Assembly: GCA_017898095.1 (NCBI GenBank)
Contig: JAGKQJ010000030.1
Coordinates: 1 to 33,359, forward strand
From: Bacillaceae bacterium Marseille-Q3522
Lineage (GTDB): Bacteria > Bacillota > Bacilli > Bacillales > Cytobacillaceae
DNA: 33,359 bases
Direction of reading: 5' to 3'
A model generated the notes under the pieces. The model was not told the origin of the DNA. It ran no database searches and saw only the letters and a list, made by a program, of their open reading frames with translations. Below, piece after piece: positions 23,698 to 33,359 of this stretch. Position numbers and translations under genes: made by a program. Positions within the stretch are counted from its first letter, which is position 1, and the number at the start of each line of letters is the position of its first letter.

Positions 23698-24492
23698 TTA
23701 TACCGCTGTTAAAACGGTTGGTTTTTTTGGATCAGTGTCATAGAGTAAAAATTGCTCACCGACTGCATAGCCTCTTGCTTCCAATGTTTGTGCGACGGAC
23801 ATACGCGCCAGATCCTTGAGGTTGTTGTCCAGGCTGAGATGGGCTAAATAAATCCGTTTTGTATGATCGCCGATGACATCGCTCATTGCGATTGCAGCGT
23901 CTTCATTGGAAACATGGCCAATATCACTTAAGATACGCCGTTTTACGTTCCACGGATATCGTCCCATTCGCAGCATTTGCACATCATGATTGCTTTCAAA
24001 CACATACATATCTGCATCTGAAATCATCCCTTTCATCCGGTCGCTGACATAACCGGTGTCGGTAATAAGGACTAATTTTTTTCCTTCATGGTGAAAAATA
24101 TAAAACATTGGTTCAGCGGCATCATGCGAAACCCCAAACGATTCGATATCTAACGAACCGAAGGTTTTTACGGTTTCCATATCAAAAGTAAATCGCTGTT
24201 CTGTCGGTATTTCCCCAATTAAATGATCCATCGCCTGCCACGTTTTTTGATTGGCATAAATGGGCAGTTTGAATTTGCGGGCAATCACACCCACCCCTTT
24301 AATATGGTCGATATGTTCATGCGTAACTAGAATGCCCGAGAGCTTTCCGATATTCCGGCCAATTTTTTGAAACAGACCATCCATTTGCTTGCCGCTTAAG
24401 CCTGCATCTACTAAAAAAGCATGTTCCTTCGTCTCTACGTAAATCGCATTCCCCGTACTCCCGCTGGCTAATACACTAAAATACAAAGACAT
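23698..24492 (-). CDS. walJ: MBL-fold metallohydrolase WalJ
   Basis: The 264-residue WalJ (YycJ) is a cytosolic metallo-beta-lactamase-fold nuclease linked to coordination of division and replication. The metal-binding HxHxDH is [10 protein letters not shown]. The start [20 protein letters not shown] and [10 protein letters not shown] are typical, as is AHLSLDNNL near the end. The ATG lies seven bases after the walI stop, with GGAGTGAAG as ribosome site inside the walI end, so it is co-translated with the wal operon. Confidence 0.96.
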   Translation of the reverse strand: MSLYFSVLASGSTGNAIYVETKEHAFLVDAGLSGKQMDGLFQKIGRNIGKLSGILVTHEHIDHIKGVGVIARKFKLPIYANQKTWQAMDHLIGEIPTEQRFTFDMETVKTFGSLDIESFGVSHDAAEPMFYIFHHEGKKLVLITDTGYVSDRMKGMISDADMYVFESNHDVQMLRMGRYPWNVKRRILSDIGHVSNEDAAIAMSDVIGDHTKRIYLAHLSLDNNLKDLARMSVAQTLEARGYAVGEQFLLYDTDPKKPTVLTAV

Positions 24493-24499
24493 GATTTCT

Positions 24500-25309
24500 T
24501 CACTCCACTATTATTTTCTCCTCTTCACTCAGCTGCACGACTTTGCTGTCGAAGGCATTAACATAGACATTTTTCTCATCATTTATTAGAAACCGCCATG
24601 CCGGTGTCAGTACCTGGGAAGTTGTTGAATATTGGACAAATGTATAATAGCCCGGCTCTACACTTGTGATCTTACTTTGCGGCAACAAATCGCCATTATT
24701 ATATACGGACTCCAAGGCTTTCATCGGCTGAATCAACGTATCGTCTTCTTCTGTCATCTCTTCAATTTCTTCTAAATAAGTCTGATGGTAGCTGACAATT
24801 TCCTGATCTGTGTTCAGATAGAATGTCAACTTCCCGTTTGCGTTATTAAAAAATGGCTTGTCGTTATAAACCTGATAGAGTGTAATTTCTCCCTGATTGA
24901 CTTCCCACAAACGATACTGATTACCATATAAAATATTAGCCTGAATAAAAGCAGTAAATTGTTGTAAATCAATTGGATTATTTAGCTCTATTGGTTCCTC
25001 AAAAAATGAAACCAATGTTGTTTCATTACTTATGGAAACATTTTGATTTTTAAATTTACCATTTTGTTCTTCTGTTAAATCATCATTAGTAAATTTTTTG
25101 GGAGTAGCACTTAAATATTGACCATGCTTTGGACCTGATGGCATTTTCACATATTCGATTTCTGCCGCTTTTAATTGATTTTCAAACGTCGGGTTTTCAG
25201 GAATCTCAAATTGGTTCAAATCTCTTAATTTTACAAATTCATATATTAAATAGACATCAAGCAGGAGGAACGTAACAATAAAAATTGTTTTTATTCTACT
25301 CCAATCCAA
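24500..25309 (-). CDS. walI: Two-component system regulatory protein WalI
   Basis: WalI (YycI) is a single-pass membrane protein that with WalH binds WalK through membrane and extracytoplasmic parts and holds down its kinase activity in B. subtilis. I place the start at TTG 25309: it gives [20 protein letters not shown], matching the MDWxKxKTIFI start of the family, and AAGGAGG stands eight bases before it. The ATG at 25330 lies on that ribosome site. One membrane helix (residues about 6-26) precedes the extracytoplasmic YycI domain, ending near [12 protein letters not shown]. It overlaps the walH 3' end by 14 bp. Confidence 0.95.
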   Translation of the reverse strand: MDWSRIKTIFIVTFLLLDVYLIYEFVKLRDLNQFEIPENPTFENQLKAAEIEYVKMPSGPKHGQYLSATPKKFTNDDLTEEQNGKFKNQNVSISNETTLVSFFEEPIELNNPIDLQQFTAFIQANILYGNQYRLWEVNQGEITLYQVYNDKPFFNNANGKLTFYLNTDQEIVSYHQTYLEEIEEMTEEDDTLIQPMKALESVYNNGDLLPQSKITSVEPGYYTFVQYSTTSQVLTPAWRFLINDEKNVYVNAFDSKVVQLSEEEKIIVE

Positions 25310-26612
25310 GATTTTCGCCTCCTTGCTCATGCTGTGATAATATAATCCATCGATTATTATAACGGAAATACCAGGCAGGCTCTAATTTAACGAGCTGTTC
25401 GCTTGCTACTCTTGTCATCTGGTAACCAATCACCATGTCCTGGAGGAGCTCGGGATTAAAATCTTTAATATTTTTAACCATTTCATAAGCTTCTTCTCCG
25501 GATGGAACGATCGTTTCACCTATCTTATTCTGTATTCCAAGGATAAAATTATTACGCTTGTATTCATAAATTTCTTCATTTCCCCAGGCAACCCCTATTT
25601 CTGACAGTCCATTCTCGTTAAAGACTGGATAGCCATCCGTATTATATAATCGAAATCGCACGGATTGTCTCAATTCATTCAGTTCCACATATCTGTACAG
25701 ATCCGTCCAACCGCCATGATCATTGATAAAATCAATGCTTCTTTTGAGAATACCATGTGTACTGGTTCTTTGATTTTCCTGTTCCGGTTTAATGTAGGAT
25801 ACGATATTTTGATCTTTTTGCACTCTCATTAAGCTTGTACTATCTGAATATTCCTCCCCGAAGGCAATAAAATTTTTTTGTACAAGGCTTGGATCGCTGA
25901 ACAAAGCATCCCTAAATTTTGCTGAATCTATTTCATTGCGGATGTATTCATATTTCATTAACTTCGTTTCTTGTTCCGGTAAATAAATCGTCCGTTGCTC
26001 AGCTACTGTTACCGGAAAATACTTTGTAAACTTTTCATTATTTTGAACGTCATTGTAGAAGCCGCTCCTAAAGTTTGTGATAAACGCAGCCGGTACAAGA
26101 CTTTGATATATATTTTTTGTTTTCGTGTCTAAAAAATATACCATTCCATGACTATTATCGACTTCCATCCTGATCACAATCTCGTCAAATTGTAATGCAG
26201 GAGGATTGTTATCCTTTAATTGTAGAACAGAACGATATAAATCCATTGGCACTGTATTGGGGAAAATAATTTCAACCATCCCGTTTTCTTGGGAAAAAGT
26301 ATTGAAATTCTCAACTTGTTGCGTTATGTTAGTAATTTCTTCATAAGTCCAGCCGCTTATTGAATCAATCATTTTACTGATTAAACCGCTGTTAATTGTT
26401 CCATAATGTACATCATCTGCATGGAAGATAACCTTATTCGGCCTGACAATTGATTTCTCTTCTTGCGTTTTACTAATCGTCACGCCCTGGACAGTATTCT
26501 TACTTTTTAATTCTTCCAGCTTCGGCTGATAGGTCCACAAGTTAAATGTCAAAATGACACTGATAGCAACCAATACAATTAACAAAATTGATTTTATTTG
26601 CTCATATCTCAT
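25296..26612 (-). CDS. walH: Two-component system activity regulator WalH
   Basis: WalH (YycH) is the second membrane partner of WalK. A membrane helix (QIKSILLIVLVAISVILTF) is followed by a large extracytoplasmic domain with family segments such as GVTISKTQEE and YPVFNENGLSEIGVAWG. I chose the ATG at 26612, which overlaps the walK stop as ATGA and has GAGGAT eight bases upstream. An ATG two codons earlier is too close to that site. The product is 438 residues. It is co-transcribed with walR and walK. Confidence 0.95.
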   Translation of the reverse strand: MRYEQIKSILLIVLVAISVILTFNLWTYQPKLEELKSKNTVQGVTISKTQEEKSIVRPNKVIFHADDVHYGTINSGLISKMIDSISGWTYEEITNITQQVENFNTFSQENGMVEIIFPNTVPMDLYRSVLQLKDNNPPALQFDEIVIRMEVDNSHGMVYFLDTKTKNIYQSLVPAAFITNFRSGFYNDVQNNEKFTKYFPVTVAEQRTIYLPEQETKLMKYEYIRNEIDSAKFRDALFSDPSLVQKNFIAFGEEYSDSTSLMRVQKDQNIVSYIKPEQENQRTSTHGILKRSIDFINDHGGWTDLYRYVELNELRQSVRFRLYNTDGYPVFNENGLSEIGVAWGNEEIYEYKRNNFILGIQNKIGETIVPSGEEAYEMVKNIKDFNPELLQDMVIGYQMTRVASEQLVKLEPAWYFRYNNRWIILSQHEQGGENLGLE

Positions 26613-28438
26613 AGCCATTCATCCTCTTCAGAACGTACATAAGGGAGACTAAAAGAGATCGTTGTGCCGCGATCTTCCTGGCTGGATGCCCATATTTTCC
26701 CTCCATGAGCCTCGATAATCTCCTTCGCAATTGCGAGTCCAAGTCCGGTTCCGCCAAGTTTTCTCGATCTTGCTTTATCCACCCGATAAAAGCGGTCAAA
26801 AATGCGTGCAATATTTTTCTTCGGAATTCCCACTCCCTGATCGGTTACGCTGATAATAATTCTTTCTTCTTCTTCCTTCAATGAAAATGTTATTTTTCCA
26901 CCTTTAGGAGAATATTTCAATGCATTTGAAATCATATTGTCCAACACCTGTGTCATTTTATCCGGGTCAATTTCAACAAACGCACTATTAAAAGGAAGTT
27001 TTCTTACAAATGAAATGTTTTGATCCTTCGTAAATTCAAAACGGTCAATGATTCGATTATAGAATACCACAAAATCAACAATTTCTTTTGTTAAGTGGTC
27101 GTCTTTACTATCCATTTTTGAGAGCTGCAGCAAATCGTTCACAAGCCGGATCATCCGTTCTGTTTCATTTTGCGTAACCTGCAAAAATTGCGGTGCAATT
27201 TCTTTATCCTCCCAGGCACCTTCAGATAATGCTTCTAAATAACTTCTCATCGTCGTTAACGGCGTCCGCAATTCATGGGAAACATTCGCAACAAACTCCC
27301 GCCGTTCCATTTCAATTTGCTCTTGTTCCGTAATATCATGCAGTACGGTAATTAAACCATTGACAAATCCGGTTTCTTTTTGAATAACAGAAAAATTTGC
27401 CCGCAGAATATAACGTTTTTCATCCGTACTAAAATCTAATATGACGGACTCTCTTTCCGAAAGTAATTCATCAAAGCTGTACTTCTCTTTTATATTCAAT
27501 AAGGAAACAATCGGAGTGGACAAAACGGTTTCACGTGAAACATCCAACATTTGTAAAGCTGGATCGTTGATTAAAATGACCCTGCCTTTCCGGTCTGTGG
27601 CGATGACACCGTCTGTCATATAGGCTAGTACGGAAGATAGCTTACGCCGCTCCCCTTCGGTTGTGGCCTGGGCATCCTGAATCTTTTTCGTTAAGTTGTT
27701 AAAGGTCTCGGCAAGTTGTCCAATTTCATCTTTTCCGTATACCTTTACTTTGCGGGAAAAGTTCCCTTTTGCCATCGCCAACGCTTGTTTCCGCATATCA
27801 GAGATCGGTCTGGAGATGGTCTGTGCCAATAAAATACCTAATCCTGCAGTCACAACTAAAGCAATTGCCGTTCCTGTGGAAAAAATACTATTGATTTGGT
27901 TCATCTGTCCATAGACATTTTCGATTTTCGAAACGATATAAGTGGCACCGATCACTTCACCTTGCGATTTAACCGGTGTTGCCAGCACCCAAATCCGGTT
28001 GCCGTTTTCTTCGTCAAACATATTTAATTCTTCTTGCTGTTCTCTAACAATGGCGAGGCGAATTGTTTGATCCATCGTTCGCTGGCCGATTATCCCTTGC
28101 CGGTCAATGTTCGATGTCCCGATAATTTTTAGTGCCTTGTCCACCACCATCACTTCTGAAATGTCTGCGGAGCGGTAATCACTTAACAGATTCCTGATAT
28201 CTTCCACCAGTGTAGGATCGCCTTCATCCTCCTGACGTTCCCTGACAAATTGTTCTTCAACATAGTAATTAAGAATATTTTCTCTATCTTCAATCGACGA
28301 TTTAAAATTTTCTTTCAACGTTGATTCAAGCTGGCGGACAAAATAGACTCCGATCAGTTGCATTGCAATGAGCAACAGCAACATGTAAATAAGTACAAAT
28401 TTCAAATGAATCGAGCGGAAAAAACCAACTTTGTTCAT
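26609..28438 (-). CDS. walK: Cell-wall sensor histidine kinase WalK
   Basis: WalK (YycG), 609 residues, is the essential kinase that tracks wall synthesis and phosphorylates WalR. Domains: helix 1 (about 10-32), extracytoplasmic Cache-like domain (35-183), helix 2 (about 184-206), HAMP (about 207-258, QTISRPISDMRKQALAMAKG), PAS (about 262-370), HisKA with His388 in NVSHELRTPLT, and HATPase_c with N box NMISNALKYSPKGG, G1 DQGVGIP and G2 GGTGLGLAIAKEI. All key residues are present and the length is normal. It begins nine bases after walR stops, with AGGAG inside the walR end. Confidence 0.98.
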   Translation of the reverse strand: MNKVGFFRSIHLKFVLIYMLLLLIAMQLIGVYFVRQLESTLKENFKSSIEDRENILNYYVEEQFVRERQEDEGDPTLVEDIRNLLSDYRSADISEVMVVDKALKIIGTSNIDRQGIIGQRTMDQTIRLAIVREQQEELNMFDEENGNRIWVLATPVKSQGEVIGATYIVSKIENVYGQMNQINSIFSTGTAIALVVTAGLGILLAQTISRPISDMRKQALAMAKGNFSRKVKVYGKDEIGQLAETFNNLTKKIQDAQATTEGERRKLSSVLAYMTDGVIATDRKGRVILINDPALQMLDVSRETVLSTPIVSLLNIKEKYSFDELLSERESVILDFSTDEKRYILRANFSVIQKETGFVNGLITVLHDITEQEQIEMERREFVANVSHELRTPLTTMRSYLEALSEGAWEDKEIAPQFLQVTQNETERMIRLVNDLLQLSKMDSKDDHLTKEIVDFVVFYNRIIDRFEFTKDQNISFVRKLPFNSAFVEIDPDKMTQVLDNMISNALKYSPKGGKITFSLKEEEERIIISVTDQGVGIPKKNIARIFDRFYRVDKARSRKLGGTGLGLAIAKEIIEAHGGKIWASSQEDRGTTISFSLPYVRSEEDEWL

Positions 28439-28447
28439 TGTCTATCG

Positions 28448-29155
28448 TTACTCCTGTTCAGGATTTCGCAAATAATAGCCGACACCCCTTCTCGTAACAA
28501 TCCAATTTGGATGACTCGGGTTATCTTCAATTTTTTCACGCAGCCGTCTCACCGTTACATCTACCGTTCGCACATCTCCATAATAGTCATAGCCCCAAAC
28601 GGTTTGTAATAAATGCTCCCGCGTCAAAACTTGTCCAATATGTTTTGCTAAGTAGTGCAGCAGTTCAAACTCCCGGTGCGTCAATTCAATTTTTTCGCCT
28701 CTTTTGGAAGCAATGTAGGCGTCCGGATGAATGACAAGCGACCCAATTTCGATTTCGGTTGATTCCTCTTCACTTGCAGGGGCAGCCGCTTGTTGATGCC
28801 GCCTTAAATTTGCTTTTACTCTGGCAATTAATTCTCTCGTACTAAAAGGTTTTGTCACATAATCGTCTGCCCCTAATTCAAGCCCGAGCACTTTGTCGAT
28901 TTCAGAATCTTTTGCTGTCAGCATAATGATCGGCATCTCATGTTTTTTGCGGATTTCACGGCATACTTCCATGCCATCCTTTTGCGGAAGCATAATGTCT
29001 AGTAAGACGAGATCCGGATTCACTTCATCTACCATTTCGACTGCCTTATTTCCATCATAAGCACAATATACTTCAAAGCCCTCTTTTTTTAAATTGAATT
29101 GTAAAATATCTGCAATAGGTTTTTCATCATCGACTACAAGGATTTTCTTATCCAT
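28448..29155 (-). CDS. walR: Response regulator WalR
   Basis: WalR (YycF), 235 residues, is the OmpR/PhoB-type activator of autolysin genes. The receiver has the acidic pair DD (9-10), phosphoacceptor Asp53 in VLLDIMLPQ, Thr80 and Lys102. Thr101, the site that PrkC phosphorylates in B. subtilis, is kept (YVTKPFS). The winged helix ends with [20 protein letters not shown] and [12 protein letters not shown]. The ATG follows AAAGGGGTAAAGGGT. It is the first gene of walRKHIJ. Confidence 0.98.
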   Translation of the reverse strand: MDKKILVVDDEKPIADILQFNLKKEGFEVYCAYDGNKAVEMVDEVNPDLVLLDIMLPQKDGMEVCREIRKKHEMPIIMLTAKDSEIDKVLGLELGADDYVTKPFSTRELIARVKANLRRHQQAAAPASEEESTEIEIGSLVIHPDAYIASKRGEKIELTHREFELLHYLAKHIGQVLTREHLLQTVWGYDYYGDVRTVDVTVRRLREKIEDNPSHPNWIVTRRGVGYYLRNPEQE

Positions 29156-29444
29156 ACCCTTTACCCCTTTTCTCTTTTGTTGATTGACATCACTCTCAAG
29201 TATTGTCTATTTTTTTGTCAATTAGCATCATTATTATTACCAATCCATTTTTTCTGTAATATTTTTTCTCTCGCTTGCAATACATCATTGATTTTTTTAA
29301 TTATAATTTTACTTTATCATTTTCTTTCCGATAATTCATCTTTTTGCAAGTTTACGGCAAACTTTTAACCATCATACAGTAAATCCGGCTAAAAATTTTC
29401 CCAATTTCAAAATCTATACTTGAAAACATGTCTTTTTTTAAAAG
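29156..29444. other. walR upstream region
   Basis: The minus strand has a TTGACA at 29216-29221 about 60 bp before walR, but no good -10 at the usual spacing, so the operon promoter is not fixed by eye. The rest is AT-rich without a gene. Confidence 0.4.
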
Positions 29445-29510
29445 AAAAAGGATTGACCCGATCTAAAAATGACTTTTTTCCGCCATTTTATGATGTGGTC
29501 ATCCTTTTTT
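29445..29510. terminator. Terminator between the M23 peptidase and walR
   Basis: AAAAGGATTGACC pairs with GGTCATCCTTTT (one bulged base), with an A run before and a T run after, so it can work both ways. It ends the peptidase transcript coming from the right and insulates walRK. Confidence 0.65.
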
Positions 29511-29604
29511 CAGTTCTATTTACTTGTCATAATTTATTTGGGAATATTCACTATAAAGTGAAATGTTGGTGATTTTGAACATCCTCTATAAAGCAAATTT
29601 TTAC

Positions 29605-30969
29605 TTAGCGTATATACGATAACGGGTTTTCTAAACTGCCGTTTTTATATATTTCAAAATGCAAATGTGTTCCTGTAGAATCTCCTGTGGAACCCATCAC
29701 GCCAATCGGCGTGCCTTTTGAAACAGTTTGACCGGTATGAACATTTATAGAAGACAAGTGTGCATAAACTGTTTGAAAACCATTGTTATGATTTATAACA
29801 ATTTTATTGCCGTAATCTCCATCCCATCCAGCAGATACAACTGTTCCATTGTCTGCTGCTTTAATCGTCAAATTGCCTGGTCTGGCAATATCAATCCCTT
29901 TATGGAGCCTGCCATTACGGATTCCCATTTTGCTTGAAACATAGCCTCCTGATGTTGGCCATGAAAATTTTCCTTCGCCGCGGGATGGAATTACCTTCGT
30001 GCCCTTTAACGTAATTTGACTGACTGGTTCCAGTAAAATCTGTTCCTGCTTTACTTCCTCGTTGATTGCTTGTCCATTTTGTTCAGTAATGACTGCAAGC
30101 TTTATCTTTTCACCATTCTTTCCTTCTTGCTGCAGCTTTGTTTCGCCTTTAAGCAGCGTATTGTCTTCCACCGTTTCTTGTGCATATGGAATCGTTTCTT
30201 TTTTATTTACTTCTCTCGTAATGATAACATCGATAAATGGTTTTATTGCTGTAATATTTATTTCTTGGTCAATATGTAAAATAGACTCCGCGGTTAATTC
30301 TGGATTAAGGATAAGTAATTCCTGAAGCTTCAAACCGTAGTCATTAGCTATTTTCCCGAGAACATCGCCTTCTTTTACTTTATATTTTTTTTCTTCCAGT
30401 GTCCCCTTTTTTAACAGAGAGACTGCTTGCTCTATTGAAAAAATATTTTTCGGGGAAGCTTTTTCCGTTGAAATTGAAACTTTTTTCGAAAATGTTACGT
30501 CTAATATACGAGATTGATTTTCTTCCAATGGGGGCAATGAATCATTATTATCCTGATTTAATCGTGATTCTAGCTCCTCCAGCTCTTTTTCAGAAACATA
30601 TTGCAACTTTATTTGTTTTATTACATTCTCAGCCATTTCTTTATTTGGCAAATAAACGGCGGGTGTTCCGTCAATGATGATTGCAACTGCTTCTGCTTTC
30701 ATTTCTAAATTACCAAGTACTTCAATTACCTTCGCAGGATTTGTCACTGTGTTAGGGTGAAATATTATTTCAGGCAGATTTTTTTTCAGAATAGTTTCAT
30801 TTTCATTTTGTTGATTGACATATACAGAGTTCCCAATATTGTCGCTCTCCTTGTCTTGAATACTTGCAAAAGTCTGATTTTTCACCCCGACAGTTGAGAA
30901 GGCTGCAATTGTCAATACAGTAAAGGCAGTCATTTTCACCCGATTCGTGAGATTATGTATGTTCTTCAT
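29605..30969 (-). CDS. Secreted LysM-G5-M23 peptidoglycan endopeptidase
   Basis: A 454-residue exported wall hydrolase. It has a signal peptide (about 1-36, TAFTVLTIAAFSTVGV), a mixed region, a LysM wall-binding repeat (about 196-240, YKVKEGDVLGKIANDYGLK), a G5 domain (about 250-324) and an M23 lysostaphin-type zinc peptidase (about 345-454). The M23 zinc and catalytic residues are His356 and Asp360 in HKGIDIA, and His435 and His437 in THLHFEIY. M23 enzymes cut peptide cross-links. The gene lies directly upstream of walR in the same orientation, a common place for such a gene in Bacillaceae. Control by WalR is plausible but no WalR box was confirmed. Confidence 0.93.
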   Translation of the reverse strand: MKNIHNLTNRVKMTAFTVLTIAAFSTVGVKNQTFASIQDKESDNIGNSVYVNQQNENETILKKNLPEIIFHPNTVTNPAKVIEVLGNLEMKAEAVAIIIDGTPAVYLPNKEMAENVIKQIKLQYVSEKELEELESRLNQDNNDSLPPLEENQSRILDVTFSKKVSISTEKASPKNIFSIEQAVSLLKKGTLEEKKYKVKEGDVLGKIANDYGLKLQELLILNPELTAESILHIDQEINITAIKPFIDVIITREVNKKETIPYAQETVEDNTLLKGETKLQQEGKNGEKIKLAVITEQNGQAINEEVKQEQILLEPVSQITLKGTKVIPSRGEGKFSWPTSGGYVSSKMGIRNGRLHKGIDIARPGNLTIKAADNGTVVSAGWDGDYGNKIVINHNNGFQTVYAHLSSINVHTGQTVSKGTPIGVMGSTGDSTGTHLHFEIYKNGSLENPLSYIR

Positions 30970-31645
30970 TTGTTTCCTCCTATTAAGCAGGTAAAACTTT
31001 ATGTAGTCATAAATACCTATTTAACTTTATCATATTTTTAATAGAAATTGAGCTATGCACCTCTAATGTAATAGAATTGTAGAAATGCTGTCATACTACT
31101 GCAAAATTCGACGCTTTTTGCACATTCTTTGTAAAAGTTTCTGGAATTTTTTACGGAAAATATGAAGGAAATCTATGAGGGGGTTTCCCGCAGCAAGACT
31201 GCGCTAAATCAAGCGGGAGTCTCTCAACGTTGTCTTTGCAGAAAATAAGGGGGGATCAACCGTGTAAATTAATGGTTGCACATCAAATATCAATTGCAGT
31301 TGAACGAACTCGTTGAATAAAGATTTAATTCACTATATATTAGAAACAAACAGTTACTTTTCCTTCCATATGTATCAAGCAGACTCCTGGTTTCCCCATA
31401 AATCAATACTTTACTTCTATCTACTTTATTCGACACTATTCTACATGATTAATAACTGAAAATTGCCCAGGAAATAATCACAGGAAGTCGGAAATTGTCT
31501 GGTGATCACTTTTCATCCATTTGTAATCATTGGGGAAATAGATTATGTAAGTTCGTTTAAGTTTTAAAAATCTATTTTGCTTTCGTTATGAATGATGCTC
31601 TTAACTTTAATAAATTGGTTTTTCTGAATTTATCTTTTAACGAAA
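30970..31645. other. Intergenic region upstream of the M23 gene
   Basis: No gene is supported. At about 31187-31216 CCCGC and GCGGG form a hairpin around AGCAAGACTGCGC, with further alternative pairing (AGACT with AGTCT). An AAGGGGGG stands at about 31248 but only a GTG-TAA follows. No riboswitch class could be matched. Confidence 0.4.
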
Positions 31646-31675
31646 AAAAGAGCAGCAAGTGAAATTTCCTACTCC
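31646..31675 (-). terminator. Weak terminator-like hairpin
   Basis: On the minus strand GAGTAG and CTGCTC arms are followed by seven T. It lies about 85 bp downstream of the remnant at 31759-31973, in the direction that would end its transcript. Confidence 0.4.
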
Positions 31676-31758
31676 TTTTCTACCTTCTATTCATTTCTTT
31701 TATTGAATGAAAATAATATTTTTATCCGGAGTTTGTGATCCCAGCGGGTCATGTTTGT

Positions 31759-31973
31759 TTAGTTCCGAAAAAAGAATATCATCCATTTGACAATTGGTTC
31801 CCATAAGTTTGGATATTCTTGTTTGATTAATTGCTTTACTTGTTCTACAGGAATATCACTTAAATGATCAGTCGTTGATTGAATTGTTTCTACACCTTTA
31901 ACGACATCTCCAATGGCTATATGACCATTCGCATATCCGCCAATTGCGACATGTGATGCAATTGCACATCCTT
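31759..31973 (-). pseudogene. C-terminal remnant of a membrane protein of unknown function
   Basis: The minus strand reads GCAIASHVAIGGYANGHIAI, then GDVVKGVETIQ, IPVEQVKQLIKQEYPNLWEP and IVKWMIFFFRN before a stop at 31759-31761. The glycine-rich IAIG repeats followed by V..LI..EYP..W..I resemble tails of Bacillus membrane proteins with no set function. A TAA lies just upstream, so the first part is lost. It is the only broken gene in the conserved right-hand block. Confidence 0.5.
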
Positions 31974-31990
31974 ATACAAGAACATACATA

Positions 31991-32040
31991 AAAAAACCGG
32001 CACTCAACCAAATATGGTCTTGTTCCGGTTAGTCTTTTTT
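31991..32040 (-). terminator. Rho-independent terminator of purA
   Basis: On the minus strand AACCGGAAC and GTGCCGGTT pair around an AT-rich loop and are followed by six T. It lies about 25-70 bp after the purA stop. Confidence 0.85.
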
Positions 32041-32063
32041 TCTTCAATATTTAGTTTTTGACG

Positions 32064-33350
32064 TTACCGCCACGGGCTCATCACAACATTCGTTTGTGTA
32101 CGATCCGGCCCGACAGAAAAAATCGACAGCGGAATGCCTGTTAATTGGGAAACCCGTTCAATATAGTGGCGGGCATTGGCCGGCAGTTCCGATAACGTAC
32201 GGCAGCCGGTAATATCTTCTGTCCAGCCCGGCAGCTCCTCATAGACAGGCTCGCATTCTGCCAGCACTTTTAAACTTGCCGGAAATTCTTCGATCACTTT
32301 CCCGTTATGCTGATAAGCGACACATATTTTTAGGGTTTTAATACCGGTTAATACATCAACGGAGTTTAAAGATAAATCCGTAATTCCGCTTACTCGGCGG
32401 GCGTGACGGACGACGACACTGTCAAACCAGCCAACGCGGCGCGGACGGCCGGTCGTAGTTCCATATTCTCGTCCGACTTCACGAATGCGGTCGCCGGTTT
32501 CATTGGTAAGCTCTGTCGGGAACGGTCCGTCGCCGACACGCGTTGTATAAGCCTTTGCGACACCGACAACATGGTTGATTTTTGACGGTCCGACACCGGA
32601 ACCGATCGTGACTCCGCCTGCGACAGGATTAGAAGATGTCACAAACGGATAGGTACCCTGGTCAATATCGAGCATAACCCCTTGTGCTCCTTCAAATAGC
32701 ACACGGCGGCCTTCGTCAAGAGAATCGTTGAGGACAACCGACGTGTCACATACATATTGCTTCACCTGCTGCCCGTACTGGTAATACTCGTCTAAAATAT
32801 CATCCAGCTGAAAACCGTCTGTTTCATAAAAACGTTCCAGGAGACGGTTTTTTTCTTCCAGATTACGGATTAATTTTTCTTTAAAGACATCATAGTCTAA
32901 TAAATCAGCGATACGGATTCCGATACGGGCTGCTTTATCCATATAAGCCGGACCAATGCCTTTTTTTGTTGTGCCTATTTTGTTCGCACCTTTACGGGCT
33001 TCATCGATTTCATCTAATTTCAAATGGTACGGCAGAATAACATGAGCACGGTTGCTGATCCGCAGATTATCAGTTGCCACACCCTGCTTGCTGATTGCAG
33101 CCAGTTCTTCTACGAGTGCTTTTGGATCTACAACCATTCCATTTCCAATCACACTTATTTTTTCTTTATAAAAAATTCCAGAGGGAATTAAATGTAATTT
33201 ATACGTTTTTCCATTAAATCGAATGGTATGACCTGCATTATTTCCGCCTTGATATCGGGCAATGACTTCTGCATTTTCGGAAAGAAAATCGGTAATCTTC
33301 CCTTTGCCTTCATCTCCCCATTGTGTTCCCACTACTACTACTGATGACAT
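32064..33350 (-). CDS. purA: Adenylosuccinate synthase
   Basis: PurA joins IMP and aspartate with GTP to form adenylosuccinate, the first committed step to AMP. The 428-residue protein has the P-loop GDEGKGK with Asp13, His41 in NNAGHTIRF, the IMP-binding [31 protein letters not shown] and [14 protein letters not shown] near the C-terminal third, all normal. The ATG at 33350 is close to the window edge, so its ribosome site is not visible. It is monocistronic, with its own terminator. Confidence 0.98.
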   Translation of the reverse strand: MSSVVVVGTQWGDEGKGKITDFLSENAEVIARYQGGNNAGHTIRFNGKTYKLHLIPSGIFYKEKISVIGNGMVVDPKALVEELAAISKQGVATDNLRISNRAHVILPYHLKLDEIDEARKGANKIGTTKKGIGPAYMDKAARIGIRIADLLDYDVFKEKLIRNLEEKNRLLERFYETDGFQLDDILDEYYQYGQQVKQYVCDTSVVLNDSLDEGRRVLFEGAQGVMLDIDQGTYPFVTSSNPVAGGVTIGSGVGPSKINHVVGVAKAYTTRVGDGPFPTELTNETGDRIREVGREYGTTTGRPRRVGWFDSVVVRHARRVSGITDLSLNSVDVLTGIKTLKICVAYQHNGKVIEEFPASLKVLAECEPVYEELPGWTEDITGCRTLSELPANARHYIERVSQLTGIPLSIFSVGPDRTQTNVVMSPWR

Positions 33351-33359
33351 GTAAAAAAG

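Noticed and set aside
26602-26811. A 69-codon minus-strand frame at the walK/walH junction
   Set aside because: It is an out-of-frame shadow of the walK ATPase domain.
29553-29570. ATAAAGTGAAAT, similar to the left end of the structured repeats
   Set aside because: Only about 11 bases match and the following CATCAGTGGGGG hairpin is absent, so it is likely chance.
31150-31260. A possible riboswitch or leader RNA upstream of the M23 gene
   Set aside because: The hairpin is on a stretch without a following plus-strand gene, and no known aptamer core could be recognised.
1-33359. tRNA or rRNA genes
   Set aside because: No cloverleaf with a GTTCGA-type T loop or rRNA-like sequence was noticed by eye; a tRNAscan run would settle this.

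Overview
The window is a low-to-moderate GC segment from a member of the Bacillaceae. The order purA, a LysM/M23 peptidase, walR-walK-walH-walI-walJ, htrC, rlmH, all on the minus strand, is the block that lies left of oriC in Bacillus. The start signals (AGGAGG-type ribosome sites, many TTG and GTG starts) and rho-independent terminators also fit a Firmicute. No species is assigned.

The window has two halves. From about 21.1 kb to the right edge it is intact housekeeping DNA: rlmH, a cluster of DnaA boxes, htrC, the WalRK two-component system that controls cell-wall turnover with its accessory proteins WalH, WalI and WalJ, a secreted LysM-G5-M23 wall peptidase, one small gene remnant and purA. 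From 1 to 21 kb it is accessory DNA crowded with broken genes.

Intact or nearly intact genes in the left half are a GNAT acetyltransferase, a two-dinucleotide-fold flavoprotein, a minimal nucleotidyltransferase with an overlapping partner gene, a flavodoxin-like NAD(P)H oxidoreductase divergent from a MarR regulator with two matching operators, a 1021-residue hybrid sensor kinase with two transmitter modules, a YeiH-type exporter, a YdeI-like protein with a C-terminal CDGSH iron-sulfur signature, and a CPBP membrane protease.

Remnants include TnpA/TnpB of several IS200/IS605 elements, both subunits of a type III restriction-modification system, a RelE-like toxin, a serine-hydrolase tail, a chemotaxis-receptor sensor domain, a DUF3800 start, an ABC-2 permease, two DinB pieces, a VWA protein with a nonsense codon, RadC, a WYL regulator and a second partial nucleotidyltransferase.

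Three related structured repeats (2239-2566, 4676-4730, 16185-16507), all in the same orientation, are the most unusual feature. They have palindromic ends and contain 0, 2 or 3 tandem hairpin units of about 54 nt. Their stems differ in sequence but keep pairing. Each copy ends within about 30 bases of a gene start. A different 78-bp repeat (1384-1461 and 6683-6760) sits exactly at junctions between gene fragments. Together these suggest repeated insertion, deletion and recombination in an origin-proximal accessory region.
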